The notes under the pieces are model-generated. The model made no database searches. It was not told the DNA's origin and was given only the letters and a program-made list of their open reading frames with translations. The position numbers and the translations under genes are program-made. Positions 8,318 to 22,203 of a DNA stretch of 64,000 nucleotides are shown here, in pieces (within the stretch, counting starts at the first letter, position 1; each line of letters begins with the position of its first letter). Source of the DNA: Allacma fusca (taxonomy: Eukaryota > Arthropoda > Collembola > Symphypleona > Sminthuridae); contig OX359248.1 of NCBI GenBank assembly GCA_947179485.1, forward strand, positions 57,732,386 to 57,796,385, written 5' to 3'.

Positions 8318-10391
8318 CATGAGTCATAGCAGGCAATCCCAAATATTGTACTGCACCTGACAGTCCCTTTCACTTTTGTTACTCGGCCTTTTGCCATAAA
8401 TGCAAAGGCCCTTTCTCTTTTCCATACACTTGAATTTTGTCTCTTGAGGAGGTTACTCTGCCCAATTCACTCCTGAATAAACTTTTACTACGGTTTTTAT
8501 ACTTTGTTGAAATCAATTCATTTTACAAATTATTTCTTGATAATTCATCACAAAAAGCAACAGCGCAATTTGCAAATCATATGAGAACAGCGATGCATGG
8601 CCCGGAAACGTTCCAAGCTCATCGTGAAAATTCATTTTAGAGGTGCTGCGACGATTACAAGCTAGTTGGGGAAAATGCATATCGGGTAAATACAGCTCTG
8701 CGTGGCCCGGAAACGTTCCAAGCTCAACCTGAAACTTCGTTTGGTATGTGCTGGGACTGTTAACCGCAAGTTGGGTCAATTTTCTAATCAGGTAAATCCA
8801 GCTCCCTATGGCCCGGGAACGTTCTAACCTCACCTGACGTTTAGGTCACTTGTCAAGGTGTTTGACGAACTCGTCCCAATCTCTAAACTTTGTGAATACA
8901 CACGGGCAGTCTGCTAAAGCTCAATTCTCGAATTTAAGACGCATCGAAAAACTAAACATGGCGATGAAAATGAGGTCTGGTTGCTATGGTCACTGTTTAA
9001 CGTGTTTGCTGAGCTCATCCGAATCTCTTTAAACTTTGATATTACACTCAGGCAGTCTTCCAAAGCTCAATTCTCAAATTTGAGATGAATCTAAAAACTT
9101 TAAACAGCGATGAACATGAAGTGGCGTTTAGGACACTTTTTTTGGTGTTTGCCGAACTCTTCCGAATCTCCTTAAACTTTGGTAATACACTCGGGCAGTC
9201 TGCCAAAGCTCAATTCTCAAATTTTAGATGAATTGATAATTTTTGGAAAAAGCAATGAAAATGACGTGACGCTCAGGTCACTTTTTAAGGTGTTTACCGA
9301 ACTCGACCGAATCTCCTCAAGTTTTGGAATTACACTCTTGCAGGCTGCCAAAGCTCAATTCTCGAATTTCAGATGAATTGAAAAACTTTGGAAAAAGCGA
9401 TGAAAATGACGTGACGCTCAGGTCACTTTTTAAGGTGTTTGCTGAACTCGTCTGAATCTGCTTAAACTTTGGAAATAAACTCGGGCATTCTGCCAAAGCA
9501 CAATTCTCGAATTTGAGATGAATCTAAAAACTTTAAACAGCGATGAACATGAAGTGGCGTTTAGGACACTTTTTTTGGTGTTTGCCGAACTCTTCCGAAT
9601 CTCCTTAAACTTTGGTAATACACTCGGGCAGTCTGCCAAAGCTCAATTCTCAAATTTTAGATGAATTGATAATTTTTGGAAAAAGCAATGAAAATGACGT
9701 GACGCTCAGGTCACTTTTTAAGGTGTTTACCGAACTCGACCGAATCTCCTCAAGTTTTGGAATTACACTCTTGCAGGCTGCCAAAGCTCAATTCTCGAAT
9801 TTCAGATGAATTGAAAAACTTTGGAAAAAGCGATGAAAATGACGTGACGCTCAGGTCACTTTTTAAGGTGTTTGCTGAACTCGTCTGAATCTGCTTAAAC
9901 TTTGGAAATAAACTCGGGCATTCTGCCAAAGCACAATTCTCGAATTTGAGATGAATCGAAAAACTTTCGGAAAAGCGATGAAAATGAATTGACGCCCACG
10001 TCACTTTTTAAGGTGTTTGCCGAACTCTTCCGAATCTCCTTAAACTTTGGTAATACACTCGGGCAGTCTGCCAAAGCTCAATTCTCAAATTTTAGATGAA
10101 TCGAAAAACTTTCGGAAAAGCGATGAAAATGAATTGACGCCCACGTCACTTTTTAAGGTGTTTGCCGAACTCGTCCGAATCTCCTCAAGTTTTGGGATTA
10201 CACTCGGGCAGTCTCCCAAAGCTCAATTCTCGAATTTTATATGAATCAAAAAACTAAACAGCGATGAAAATGAGGTCTCGTTGCTGTGGTCACTGTTTAA
10301 CGTGTTTGCTAAGCTCGTCCGAATCTGTTTAAACTTTGGTTATACACTCGGACTGGCTGCCTAAGCTCAATTCTCGAATTTGATATGAATC
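8318..10391 (+). repeat. Unit 4: short anchor + 11 monomers, 2074 bp
   Basis: Order: A-B-C-D-E-C-D-E-C'-F-G. The third trimer is cut to its C', whose right part switches at about 10095 from the C pattern (TTTTAGATGAAT) to the E pattern (CGAAAAACTTTCGG) before F. One unequal exchange between C and E right halves explains the loss of D and E. Confidence 0.9.
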
Positions 10392-13186
10392 CATGAGTCA
10401 TAGCAGGCAATCCCAAATATTGTACTGCACCTGACAGTCCCTTTCACTTTTGTTACTCGGCCTTTTGCCATAAATGCAAAGGCCCTTTCTCTTTTCCATA
10501 CACTTGAATTTTGTCTCTTGAGGAGGTTACTCTGCCCAATTCACTCCTGAATAAACTTTTACTACGGTTTTTATACTTTGTTGAAATCAATTCATTTTAC
10601 AAATTATTTCTTGATAATTCATCACAAAAAGCAACAGCGCAATTTGCAAATCATATGAGAACAGCGATGCATGGCCCGGAAACGTTCCAAGCTCATCGTG
10701 AAAATTCATTTTAGAGGTGCTGCGACGATTACAAGCTAGTTGGGGAAAATGCATATCGGGTAAATACAGCTCTGCGTGGCCCGGAAACGTTCCAAGCTCA
10801 ACCTGAAACTTCGTTTGGTATGTGCTGGGACTGTTAACCGCAAGTTGGGTCAATTTTCTAATCAGGTAAATCCAGCTCCCTATGGCCCGGGAACGTTCTA
10901 ACCTCACCTGACGTTTAGGTCACTTGTCAAGGTGTTTGACGAACTCGTCCCAATCTCTAAACTTTGTGAATACACACGGGCAGTCTGCTAAAGCTCAATT
11001 CTCGAATTTAAGACGCATCGAAAAACTAAACATGGCGATGAAAATGAGGTCTGGTTGCTATGGTCACTGTTTAACGTGTTTGCTGAGCTCATCCGAATCT
11101 CTTTAAACTTTGATATTACACTCAGGCAGTCTTCCAAAGCTCAATTCTCAAATTTGAGATGAATCTAAAAACTTTAAACAGCGATGAACATGAAGTGGCG
11201 TTTAGGACACTTTTTTTGGTGTTTGCCGAACTCTTCCGAATCTCCTTAAACTTTGGTAATACACTCGGGCAGTCTGCCAAAGCTCAATTCTCAAATTTTA
11301 GATGAATTGATAATTTTTGGAAAAAGCAATGAAAATGACGTGACGCTCAGGTCACTTTTTAAGGTGTTTACCGAACTCGACCGAATCTCCTCAAGTTTTG
11401 GAATTACACTCTTGCAGGCTGCCAAAGCTCAATTCTCGAATTTCAGATGAATTGAAAAACTTTGGAAAAAGCGATGAAAATGACGTGACGCTCAGGTCAC
11501 TTTTTAAGGTGTTTGCTGAACTCGTCTGAATCTGCTTAAACTTTGGAAATAAACTCGGGCATTCTGCCAAAGCACAATTCTCGAATTTGAGATGAATCTA
11601 AAAACTTTAAACAGCGATGAACATGAAGTGGCGTTTAGGACACTTTTTTTGGTGTTTGCCGAACTCTTCCGAATCTCCTTAAACTTTGGTAATACACTCG
11701 GGCAGTCTGCCAAAGCTCAATTCTCAAATTTTAGATGAATTGATAATTTTTGGAAAAAGCAATGAAAATGACGTGACGCTCAGGTCACTTTTTAAGGTGT
11801 TTACCGAACTCGACCGAATCTCCTCAAGTTTTGGAATTACACTCTTGCAGGCTGCCAAAGCTCAATTCTCGAATTTCAGATGAATTGAAAAACTTTGGAA
11901 AAAGCGATGAAAATGACGTGACGCTCAGGTCACTTTTTAAGGTGTTTGCTGAACTCGTCTGAATCTGCTTAAACTTTGGAAATAAACTCGGGCATTCTGC
12001 CAAAGCACAATTCTCGAATTTGAGATGAATCGAAAAACTTTCGGAAAAGCGATGAAAATGAATTGACGCCCACGTCACTTTTTAAGGTGTTTGCCGAACT
12101 CTTCCGAATCTCCTTAAACTTTGGTAATACACTCGGGCAGTCTGCCAAAGCTCAATTCTCAAATTTTAGATGAATTGATAATTTTTGGAAAAAGCAATGA
12201 AAATGACGTGACGCTCAGGTCACTTTTTAAGGTGTTTACCGAACTCGACCGAATCTCATCAAGTTTTGGAATTACACTCGGGCAGGCTGCCAAAGCTCAA
12301 TTCTCGAATTTCAGATGAATTGAAAAACTGGAAAAAGCGATGAAAATGACGTGACGCTCAGGTCACTTTTTAAGGTGTTTGCTGAACTCGTCTGAATCTG
12401 CTTAAACTTTGGAAATAAACTCGGGCATTCTGCCAAAGCACAATTCTCGAATTTGAGAGGAATCGAAAAACTTTCGGAAAAGCGATGAAAATGAATTGAC
12501 GCCCACGTCACTTTTTAAGGTGTTTGCCGAACTCTTCCGAATCTCCTTAAACTTTGGTAATACACTCGGGCAGTCTGCCAAAGCTCAATTCTCAAATTTT
12601 AGATGAATTGATAATTTTTGGAAAAAGCAATGAAAATGACGTGACGCTCAGGTCACTTTTTAAGGTGTTTACCGAACTCGACCGAATCTCATCAAGTTTT
12701 GGAATTACACTCGGGCAGGCTGCCAAAGCTCAATTCTCGAATTTCAGATGAATTGAAAAACTGGAAAAAGCGATGAAAATGACGTGACGCTCAGGTCACT
12801 TTTTAAGGTGTTTGCTGAACTCGTCTGAATCTGCTTAAACTTTGGAAATAAACTCGGGCATTCTGCCAAAGCACAATTCTCGAATTTGAGAGGAATCGAA
12901 AAACTTTCGGAAAAGCGATGAAAATGAATTGACGCCCACGTCACTTTTTAAGGTGTTTGCCGAACTCGTCCGAATCTCCACAAGTTTTGGGATTACACTC
13001 GGGCAGTCTCCCAAAGCTCAATTCTCGAATTTTATATGAATCAAAAAACTAAACAGCGATGAAAATGAGGTCTCGTTGCTGTGGTCACTGTTTAACGTGT
13101 TTGCTAAGCTCGTCCGAATCTGTTTAAACTTTGGTTATACACTCGGACTGGCTGCCTAAGCTCAATTCTCGAATTTGATATGAATC
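10392..13186 (+). repeat. Unit 5: short anchor + 16 monomers, 2795 bp
   Basis: Order: A-B, C-D-E twice, C'-D'-E twice, F-G. The two C'-D'-E trimers (ORF-like marker positions 12121 and 12554, 433 bp apart) look identical, including GAGAGGAATCG, so this is a fresh tandem duplication. F has the private change CGAATCTCCACAAG near 12971-12984. Confidence 0.92.
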
Positions 13187-16100
13187 CATGAGTCATAGCA
13201 GGCAATCCCAAATATTGTACTGCACCTGACAGTCCCTTTCACTTTTGTTACTCGGCCTTTTGCCATAAATGCAAAGGCCCTTTCTCTTTTCCATACACTT
13301 GAATTTTGTCTCTTGAGGAGGTTACTCTGCCCAATTCACTCCTGAATAAACTTTTACTACGGTTTTTATACTTTGTTGAAATCAATTCATTTTACAAATT
13401 ATTTCTTGATAATTCATCACAAAAAGCAACAGCGCAATTTGCAAATCATATGAGAACAGCGATGCATGGCCCGGAAACGTTCCAAGCTCATCGTGAAAAT
13501 TCATTTTAGAGGTGCTGCGACGATTACAAGCTAGTTGGGGAAAATGCATATCGGGTAAATACAGCTCTGCGTGGCCCGGAAACGTTCCAAGCTCAACCTG
13601 AAACTTCGTTTGGTATGTGCTGGGACTGTTAACCGCAAGTTGGGTCAATTTTCTAATCAGGTAAATCCAGCTCCCTAATGCCCGGGAACGTTCTAACCTC
13701 ACCTGACGTTTAGGTCACTTGTCAAGGTGTTTGACGAACTCGTCCCAATCTCTAAACTTTGTGAATACACACGGGCAGTCTGCTAAAGCTCAATTCTCGA
13801 ATTTAAGACGCATCGAAAAACTAAACATGGCGATGAAAATGAGGTCTGGTTGCTATGGTCACTGTTTAACGTGTTTGCTGAGCTCATCCGAATCTCTTTA
13901 AACTTTGATATTACACTCAGGCAGTCTTCCAAAGCTCAATTCTCAAATTTGAGATGAATCTAAAAACTTTAAACAGCGATGAACATGAAGTGGCGTTTAG
14001 GACACTTTTTTAGGTGTTTGCCGAACTCTTCCGAATCTCCTTAAACTTTGGTAATACACTCGGGCAGTCTGCCAAAGCTCAATTCTCAAATTTGAGATGA
14101 GTTGATAATTTTTGGAAAAAGCAATGAAAATGACGTGACGCTCAGGTCACTTTTTAAGGTGTTTACCGAACTCGACCGAATCTCCTCAAGTTTTGGAATT
14201 ACACTCTTGCAGGCTGCCAAAGCTCAATTCTCGAATTTCAGATGAATTGAAAAACTTTGGAAAAAGCGATGAAAATGACGTGACGCTCAGGTCACTTTTT
14301 AAGGTGTTTGCTGAACTCGTCTGAATCTGCTTAAACTTTGGAAATAAACTCGGGCATTCTGCCAAAGCACAATTCTCGAATTTGAGATGAATCTAAAAAC
14401 TTTAAACAGCGATGAACATGAAGTGGCGTTTAGGACACTTTTTTTGGTGTTTGCCGAACTCTTCCGAATCTCCTTAAACTTTGGTAATACACTCGGGCAG
14501 TCTGCCAAAGCTCAATTCTCAAATTTTAGATGAATTGATAATTTTTGGAAAAAGCAATGAAAATGACGTGACGCTCAGGTCACTTTTTAAGGTGTTTACC
14601 GAACTCGACCGAATCTCCTCAAGTTTTGGAATTACACTCTTGCAGGCTGCCAAAGCTCAATTCTCGAATTTCAGATGAATTGAAAAACTTTGGAAAAAGC
14701 GATGAAAATGACGTGACGCTCAGGTCACTTTTTAAGGTGTTTGCTGAACTCGTCTGAATCTGCTTAAACTTTGGAAATAAACTCGGGCATTCTGCCAAAG
14801 CACAATTCTCGAATTTGAGATGAATCGAAAAACTTTCGGAAAAGCGATGAAAATGAATTGACGCCCACGTCACTTTTTAAGGTGTTTGCCGAACTCTTCC
14901 GAATCTCCTTAAACTTTGGTAATACACTCGGGCAGTCTGCCAAAGCTCAATTCTCAAATTTTAGATGAATTGATAATTTTTGGAAAAAGCAATGAAAATG
15001 ACGTGACGCTCAGGTCACTTTTTAAGGTGTTTACCGAACTCGACCGAATCTCCTCAAGTTTTGGAATTACACTCTTGCAGGCTGCCAAAGCTCAATTCTC
15101 GAATTTCAGATGAATTGAAAAACTTTGGAAAAAGCGATGAAAATGACGTGACGCTCAGGTCACTTTTTAAGGTGTTTGCTGAACTCGTCTGAATCTGCTT
15201 AAACTTTGGAAATAAACTCGGGCATTCTGCCAAAGCACAATTCTCGAATTTGAGATGAATCTAAAAACTTTAAACAGCGATGAACATGAAGTGGCGTTTA
15301 GGACACTTTTTTTGGTGTTTGCCGAACTCTTCCGAATCTCCTTAAACTTTGGTAATACACTCGGGCAGTCTGCCAAAGCTCAATTCTCAAATTTTAGATG
15401 AATTGATAATTTTTGGAAAAAGCAATGAAAATGACGTGACGCTCAGGTCACTTTTTAAGGTGTTTACCGAACTCGACCGAATCTCCTCAAGTTTTGGAAT
15501 TACACTCTTGCAGGCTGCCAAAGCTCAATTCTCGAATTTCAGATGAATTGAAAAACTTTGGAAAAAGCGATGAAAATGACGTGACGCTCAGGTCACTTTT
15601 TAAGGTGTTTGCTGAACTCGTCTGAATCTGCTTAAACTTTGGAAATAAACTCGGGCATTCTGCCAAAGCACAATTCTCGAATTTGAGATGAATCGAAAAA
15701 CTTTCGGAAAAGCGATGAAAATGAATTGACGCCCACGTCACTTTTTAAGGTGTTTGCCGAACTCTTCCGAATCTCCTTAAACTTTGGTAATACACTCGGG
15801 CAGTCTGCCAAAGCTCAATTCTCAAATTTTAGATGAATTGATAATTTTTGGAAAAAGCAATGAAAATGACGTGACGCTCAGGTCACTTTTTAAGGTGTTT
15901 ACCGAACTCGACCGAATCTCATCAAGTTTTGGAATTACACTCGGGCAGGCTGCCAAAGCTCAATTCTCGAATTTCAGATGAATTGAAAAACTGGAAAAAG
16001 CGATGAAAATGACGTGACGCTCAGGTCACTTTTTAAGGTGTTTGCTGAACTCGTCTGAATCTGCTTAAACTTTGGAAATAAACTCGGGCATTCTGCCAAA

Positions 16101-16416
16101 GCACAATTCTCGAATTTGAGAGGAATCGAAAAACTTTCGGAAAAGCGATGAAAATGAATTGACGCCCACGTCACTTTTTAAGGTGTTTGCCGAACTCGTC
16201 CGAATCTCCTCAAGTTTTGGGATTACACTCGGGCAGTCTCCCAAAGCTCAATTCTCGAATTTTATATGAATCAAAAAACTAAACAGCGATGAAAATGAGG
16301 TCTCGTTGCTGTGGTCACTGTTTAACGTGTTTGCTAAGCTCGTCCGAATCTGTTTAAACTTTGGTTATACACTCGGACTGGCTGCCTAAGCTCAATTCTC
16401 GAATTTGATATGAATC
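13187..16416 (+). repeat. Unit 6: short anchor + 19 monomers, 3230 bp
   Basis: Order: A-B-C-D-E-C-D-E-C'-D-E-C-D-E-C'-D'-E-F-G. The block C-D-E-C'-D-E pattern suggests duplication of two trimers at once. The first C has a private right part GAGATGAGTTGATAA near 14092. The anchor has CTCCCTAATGCCCGG in place of CTCCCTATGGCCCGG, a change seen again only at about 20330. Confidence 0.91.
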
Positions 16417-18345
16417 CATGAGTCATAGCAGGCAATCCCAAATATTGTACTGCACCTGACAGTCCCTTTCACTTTTGTTACTCGGCCTTTTGCCATAAAT
16501 GCAAAGGCCCTTTCTCTTTTCCATACACTTGAATTTTGTCTCTTGAGGAGGTTACTCTGCCCAATTCACTCCTGAATAAACTTTTACTACGGTTTTTATA
16601 CTTTGTTGAAATCAATTCATTTTACAAATTATTTCTTGATAATTCATCACAAAAAGCAACAGCGCAATTTGCAAATCATATGAGAACAGCGATGCATGGC
16701 CCGGAAACGTTCCAAGCTCATCGTGAAAATTCATTTTAGAGGTGCTGCGACGATTACAAGCTAGTTGGGGAAAATGCATATCGGGTAAATACAGCTCTGC
16801 GTGGCCCGGAAACGTTCCAAGCTCAACCTGAAACTTCGTTTGGTATGTGCTGGGACTGTTAACCGCAAGTTGGGTCAATTTTCTAATCAGGTAAATCCAG
16901 CTCCCTATGGCCCGGGAACGTTCTAACCTCACCTGACGTTTAGGTCACTTGTCAAGGTGTTTGACGAACTCGTCCCAATCTCTAAACTTTGTGAATACAC
17001 ACGGGCAGTCTGCTAAAGCTCAATTCTCGAATTTAAGACGCATCGAAAAACTAAACATGGCGATGAAAATGAGGTCTGGTTGCTATGGTTACTGTTTAAC
17101 GTGTTTGCTGAGCTCATCCGAATCTCTTTAAACTTTGATATTACACTCAGGCAGTCTTCCAAAGCTCAATTCTCAAATTTGAGATGAATCTAAAAACTTT
17201 AAACAGCGATGAACATGAAGTGGCGTTTAGGACACTTTTTTAGGTGTTTGCCGAACTCTTCCGAATCTCCTTAAACTTTGGTAATACACTCGGGCAGTCT
17301 GCCAAAGCTCAATTCTCAAATTTTAGATGAATTGATAATTTTTGGAAAAAGCAATGAAAATGACGTGACGCTCAGGTCACTTTTTAAGGTGTTTACCGAA
17401 CTCGACCGAATCTCCTCAAGTTTTGGAATTACACTCTTGCAGGCTGCCAAAGCTCAATTCTCGAATTTCAGATGAATTGAAAAACTTTGGAAAAAGCGAT
17501 GAAAATGACGTGACGCTCAGGTCACTTTTTAAGGTGTTTGCTGAACTCGTCTGAATCTGCTTAAACTTTGGAAATAAACTCGGGCATTCTGCCAAAGCAC
17601 AATTCTCGAATTTGAGATGAATCGAAAAACTTTCGGAAAAGCGATGAAAATGAATTGACGCCCACGTCACTTTTTAAGGTGTTTGCCGAACTCTTCCGAA
17701 TCTCCTTAAACTTTGGTAATACACTCGGGCAGTCTGCCAAAGCTCAATTCTCAAATTTTAGATGAATTGATAATTTTTGGAAAAAGCAATGAAAATGACG
17801 TGACGCTCAGGTCACTTTTTAAGGTGTTTACCGAACTCGACCGAATCTCCTCAAGTTTTGGAATTACACTCGGGCAGTCTGCCAAAGCTCAATTCTCGAA
17901 TTTCAGATGAATTGAAAAACTGGAAAAAGCGATGAAAATGACGTGACGCTCAGGTCACTTTTTAAGGTGTTTGCTGAACTCGTCTGAATCTGCTTAAACT
18001 TTGGAAATAAACTCGGGCATTCTGCCAAAGCACAATTCTCGAATTTGAGATGAATCGAAAAACTTTCGGAAAAGCGATGAAAATGAATTGACGCCCACGT
18101 CACTTTTTAAGGTGTTTGCCGAACTCGTCCGAATCTCCTCAAGTTTTGGGATTACACTCGGGCAGTCTCCCAAAGCTCAATTCTCGAATTTTATATGAAT
18201 CAAAAAACTAAACAGCGATGAAAATGAGGTCTCGTTGCTGTGGTCACTGTTTAACGTGTTTGCTAAGCTCGTCCGAATCTGTTTAAACTTTGGTTATACA
18301 CTCGGACTGGCTGCCTAAGCTCAATTCTCGAATTTGATATGAATC
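16417..18345 (+). repeat. Unit 7: short anchor + 10 monomers, 1929 bp
   Basis: Order: A-B-C-D-E-C'-D''-E-F-G. D'' reads CACTCGGGCAGTCTGCC, and the last E has the unmodified GAGATGAATCG rather than GAGAGGAATCG, so the two features travel together here. B has a private CTATGGTTACTG near 17083-17094. Confidence 0.92.
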
Positions 18346-19841
18346 CATGAGTCATAGCAGGCAATCCCAAATATTGTACTGCACCTGACAGTCCCTTTCA
18401 CTTTTGTTACTCGGCCTTTTGCCATAAATGCAAAGGCCCTTTCTCGTTTCCATACACTTGAATTTTGTCTCTTGAGGAGGTTACTCTGCCCAATTCACTC
18501 CTGAATAAACTTTTACTACGGTTTTTATACTTTGTTGAAATCAATTCATTTTACAAATTATTTCTTGATAATTCATCACAAAAAGCAACAGCGCAATTTG
18601 CAAATCATATGAGAACAGCGATGCATGGCCCGGAAACGTTCCAAGCTCATCGTGAAAATTCATTTTAGAGGTGCTGCGACGATTACAAGCTAGTTGGGGA
18701 AAATGCATATCGGGTAAATACAGCTCTGCGTGGCCCGGAAACGTTCCAAGCTCAACCTGAAACTTCGTTTGGTATGTGCTGGGACTGTTAACCGCAAGTT
18801 GGGTCAATTTTCTAATCAGGTAAATCCAGCTCCCTATGGCCCGGGAACGTTCTAACCTCACCTGACGTTTAGGTCACTTGTCAAGGTGTTTGACGAACTC
18901 GTCCCAATCTCTAAACTTTGTGAATACACACGGGCAGTCTGCTAAAGCTCAATTCTCGAATTTAAGACGCATCGAAAAACTAAACATGGCGATGAAAATG
19001 AGGTCTGGTTGCTATGGTCACTGTTTAACGTGTTTGCTGAGCTCATCCGAATCTCTTTAAACTTTGATATTACACTCAGGCAGTCTTCCAAAGCTCAATT
19101 CTCAAATTTGAGATGAATCTAAAAACTTTAAACAGCGATGAACATGAAGTGGCGTTTAGGACACTTTTTTTGGTGTTTGCCGAACTCTTCCGAATCTCCT
19201 TAAACTTTGGTAATACACTCGGGCAGTCTGCCAAAGCTCAATTCTCGAATTTGAGATGAATCGAAAAACTTTCGGAAAAGCGATGAAAATGAATTGACGC
19301 CCACGTCACTTTTTAAGGTGTTTACCGAACTCGACCGAATCTCCTCAAGTTTTGGAATTACACTCTTGCAGGCTGCCAAAGCTCAATTCTCGAATTTCAG
19401 ATGAATTGAAAAACTTTGGAAAAAGCGATGAAAATGACGTGACGCTCAGGTCACTTTTTAAGGTGTTTGCTGAACTCGTCTGAATCTGCTTAAACTTTGG
19501 AAATAAACTCGGGCATTCTGCCAAAGCACAATTCTCGAATTTGAGATGAATCGAAAAACTTTCGGAAAAGCGATGAAAATGAATTGACGCCCACGTCACT
19601 TTTTAAGGTGTTTGCCGAACTCGTCCGAATCTCCTCAAGTTTTGGGATTACACTCGGGCAGTCTCCCAAAGCTCAATTCTCGAATTTTATATGAATCAAA
19701 AAACTAAACAGCGATGAAAATGAGGTCTCGTTGCTGTGGTCACTGTTTAACGTGTTTGCTAAGCTCGTCCGAATCTGTTTAAACTTTGGTTATACACTCG
19801 GACTGGCTGCCTAAGCTCAATTCTCGAATTTGATATGAATC
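18346..19841 (+). repeat. Unit 8: short anchor + 7 monomers, 1496 bp, C/D conversion patch
   Basis: Order: A-B-C*-D*-E-F-G. At about 19246-19305 the C/D junction is replaced by E/F junction sequence (CGAATTTGAGATGAATCG through GACGCCCACGTCAC), after which D continues with TTTACCGAACTCGACCG. The anchor has TTTCTCGTTTCC instead of TTTCTCTTTTCC, shared with units 9, 10, 12 and 15. Confidence 0.92.
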
Positions 19842-22203
19842 CATGAGTCATAGCAGGCAATCCCAAATATTGTACTGCACCTGACAGTCCCTTTCACTTT
19901 TGTTACTCGGCCTTTTGCCATAAATGCAAAGGCCCTTTCTCGTTTCCATACACTTGAATTTTGTCTCTTGAGGAGGTTACTCTGCCCAATTCACTCCTGA
20001 ATAAACTTTTACTACGGTTTTTATACTTTGTTGAAATCAATTCATTTTACAAATTATTTCTTGATAATTCATCACAAAAAGCAACAGCGCAATTTGCAAA
20101 TCATATGAGAACAGCGATGCATGGCCCGGAAACGTTCCAAGCTCATCGTGAAAATTCATTTTAGAGGTGCTGCGACGATTACAAGCTAGTTGGGGAAAAT
20201 GCATATCGGGTAAATACAGCTCTGCGTGGCCCGGAAACGTTCCAAGCTCAACCTGAAACTTCGTTTGGTATGTGCTGGGACTGTTAACCGCAAGTTGGGT
20301 CAATTTTCTAATCAGGTAAATCCAGCTCCCTAATGCCCGGGAACGTTCTAACCTCACCTGACGTTTAGGTCACTTGTCAAGGTGTTTGACGAACTCGTCC
20401 CAATCTCTAAACTTTGTGAATACACACGGGCAGTCTGCTAAAGCTCAATTCTCGAATTTAAGACGCATCGAAAAACAAAACATGGCGATGAAAATGAGGT
20501 CTGGTTGCTATGGTCACTGTTTAACGTGTTTGCTGAGCTCATGCGAATCTCTTTAAACTTTGATATTACACTCAGGCAGTCTTCCAAAGCTCAATTCTCA
20601 AATTTGAGATGAATCTAAAAACTTTAAACAGCGATGAACATGAAGTGGCGTTTAGGACACTTTTTTTGGTGTTTGCCGAACTCTTCCGAATCTCCTTAAA
20701 CTTTGGTAATACACTCGGGCAGTCTGCCAAAGCTCAATTCTCGAATTTGAGATGAATCGAAAAACTTTCGGAAAAGCGATGAAAATGAATTGACGCCCAT
20801 GTCACTTTTTAAGGTGTTTACCGAACTCGACCGAATCTCCTCAAGTTTTGGAATTACACTCTTGCAGGCTGCCAAAGCTCAATTCTCGAATTTCAGATGA
20901 ATTGAAAAACTTTGGAAAAAGCGATGAAAATGACGTGACGCTCAGGTCACTTTTTAAGGTGTTTGCTGAACTCGTCTGAATCTGCTTAAACTTTGGAAAT
21001 AAACTCGGGCATTCTGCCAAAGCACAATTCTCGAATTTGAGATGAATCTAAAAACTTTAAACAGCGATGAACATGAAGTGGCGTTTAGGACACTTTTTTA
21101 GGTGTTTGCCGAACTCTTCCGAATCTCCTTAAACTTTGGTAATACACTCGGGCAGTCTGCCAAAGCTCAATTCTCAAATTTTAGATGAATTGATAATTTT
21201 TGGAAAAAGCAATGAAAATGACGTGACGCTCAGGTCACTTTTTAAGGTGTTTACCGAACTCGACCGAATCTCCTCAAGTTTTGGAATTACACTCTTGCAG
21301 GCTGCCAAAGCTCAATTCTCGAATTTCAGATGAATTGAAAAACTTTGGAAAAAGCGATGAAAATGACGTGACGCTCAGGTCACTTTTTAAGGTGTTTGCT
21401 GAACTCGTCTGAATCTGCTTAAACTTTGGAAATAAACTCGGGCATTCTGCCAAAGCACAATTCTCGAATTTGAGATGAATCGAAAAACTTTCGGAAAAGC
21501 GATGAAAATGAATTGACGCCCACGTCACTTTTTAAGGTGTTTGCCGAACTCTTCCGAATCTCCTTAAACTTTGGTAATACACTCGGGCAGTCTGCCAAAG
21601 CTCAATTCTCAAATTTTAGATGAATTGATAATTTTTGGAAAAAGCAATGAAAATGACGTGACGCTCAGGTCACTTTTTAAGGTGTTTACCGAACTCGACC
21701 GAATCTCATCAAGTTTTGGAATTACACTCGGGCAGGCTGCCAAAGCTCAATTCTCGAATTTCAGATGAATTGAAAAACTGGAAAAAGCGATGAAAATGAC
21801 GTGACGCTCAGGTCACTTTTTAAGGTGTTTGCTGAACTCGTCTGAATCTGCTTAAACTTTGGAAATAAACTCGGGCATTCTGCCAAAGCACAATTCTCGA
21901 ATTTGAGAGGAATCGAAAAACTTTCGGAAAAGCGATGAAAATGAATTGACGCCCACGTCACTTTTTAAGGTGTTTGCCGAACTCGTCCGAATCTCCTCAA
22001 GTTTTGGGATTACACTCGGGCAGTCTCCCAAAGCTCAATTCTCGAATTTTATATGAATCAAAAAACCTAACAGCGATGAAAATGAGGTCTCGTTGCTGTG
22101 GTCACTGTTTAACGTGTTTGCTAAGCTCGTCCGAATCTGTTTAAACTTTGGTTATACACTCGGACTGGCTGCCTAAGCTCAATTCTCGAATTTGATATGA
22201 ATC
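19842..22203 (+). repeat. Unit 9: short anchor + 13 monomers, 2362 bp
   Basis: Order: A-B-C*-D*-E-C-D-E-C'-D'-E-F-G. The conversion patch lies at about 20742-20800 and here has GACGCCCATGTCAC, which breaks the dyad. Private changes include AAAAACAAAACATGG in A and CTCATGCGAATC in B. The anchor carries CCCTAATGCCC, shared with unit 6, and TTTCTCGTTTCC. Confidence 0.92.
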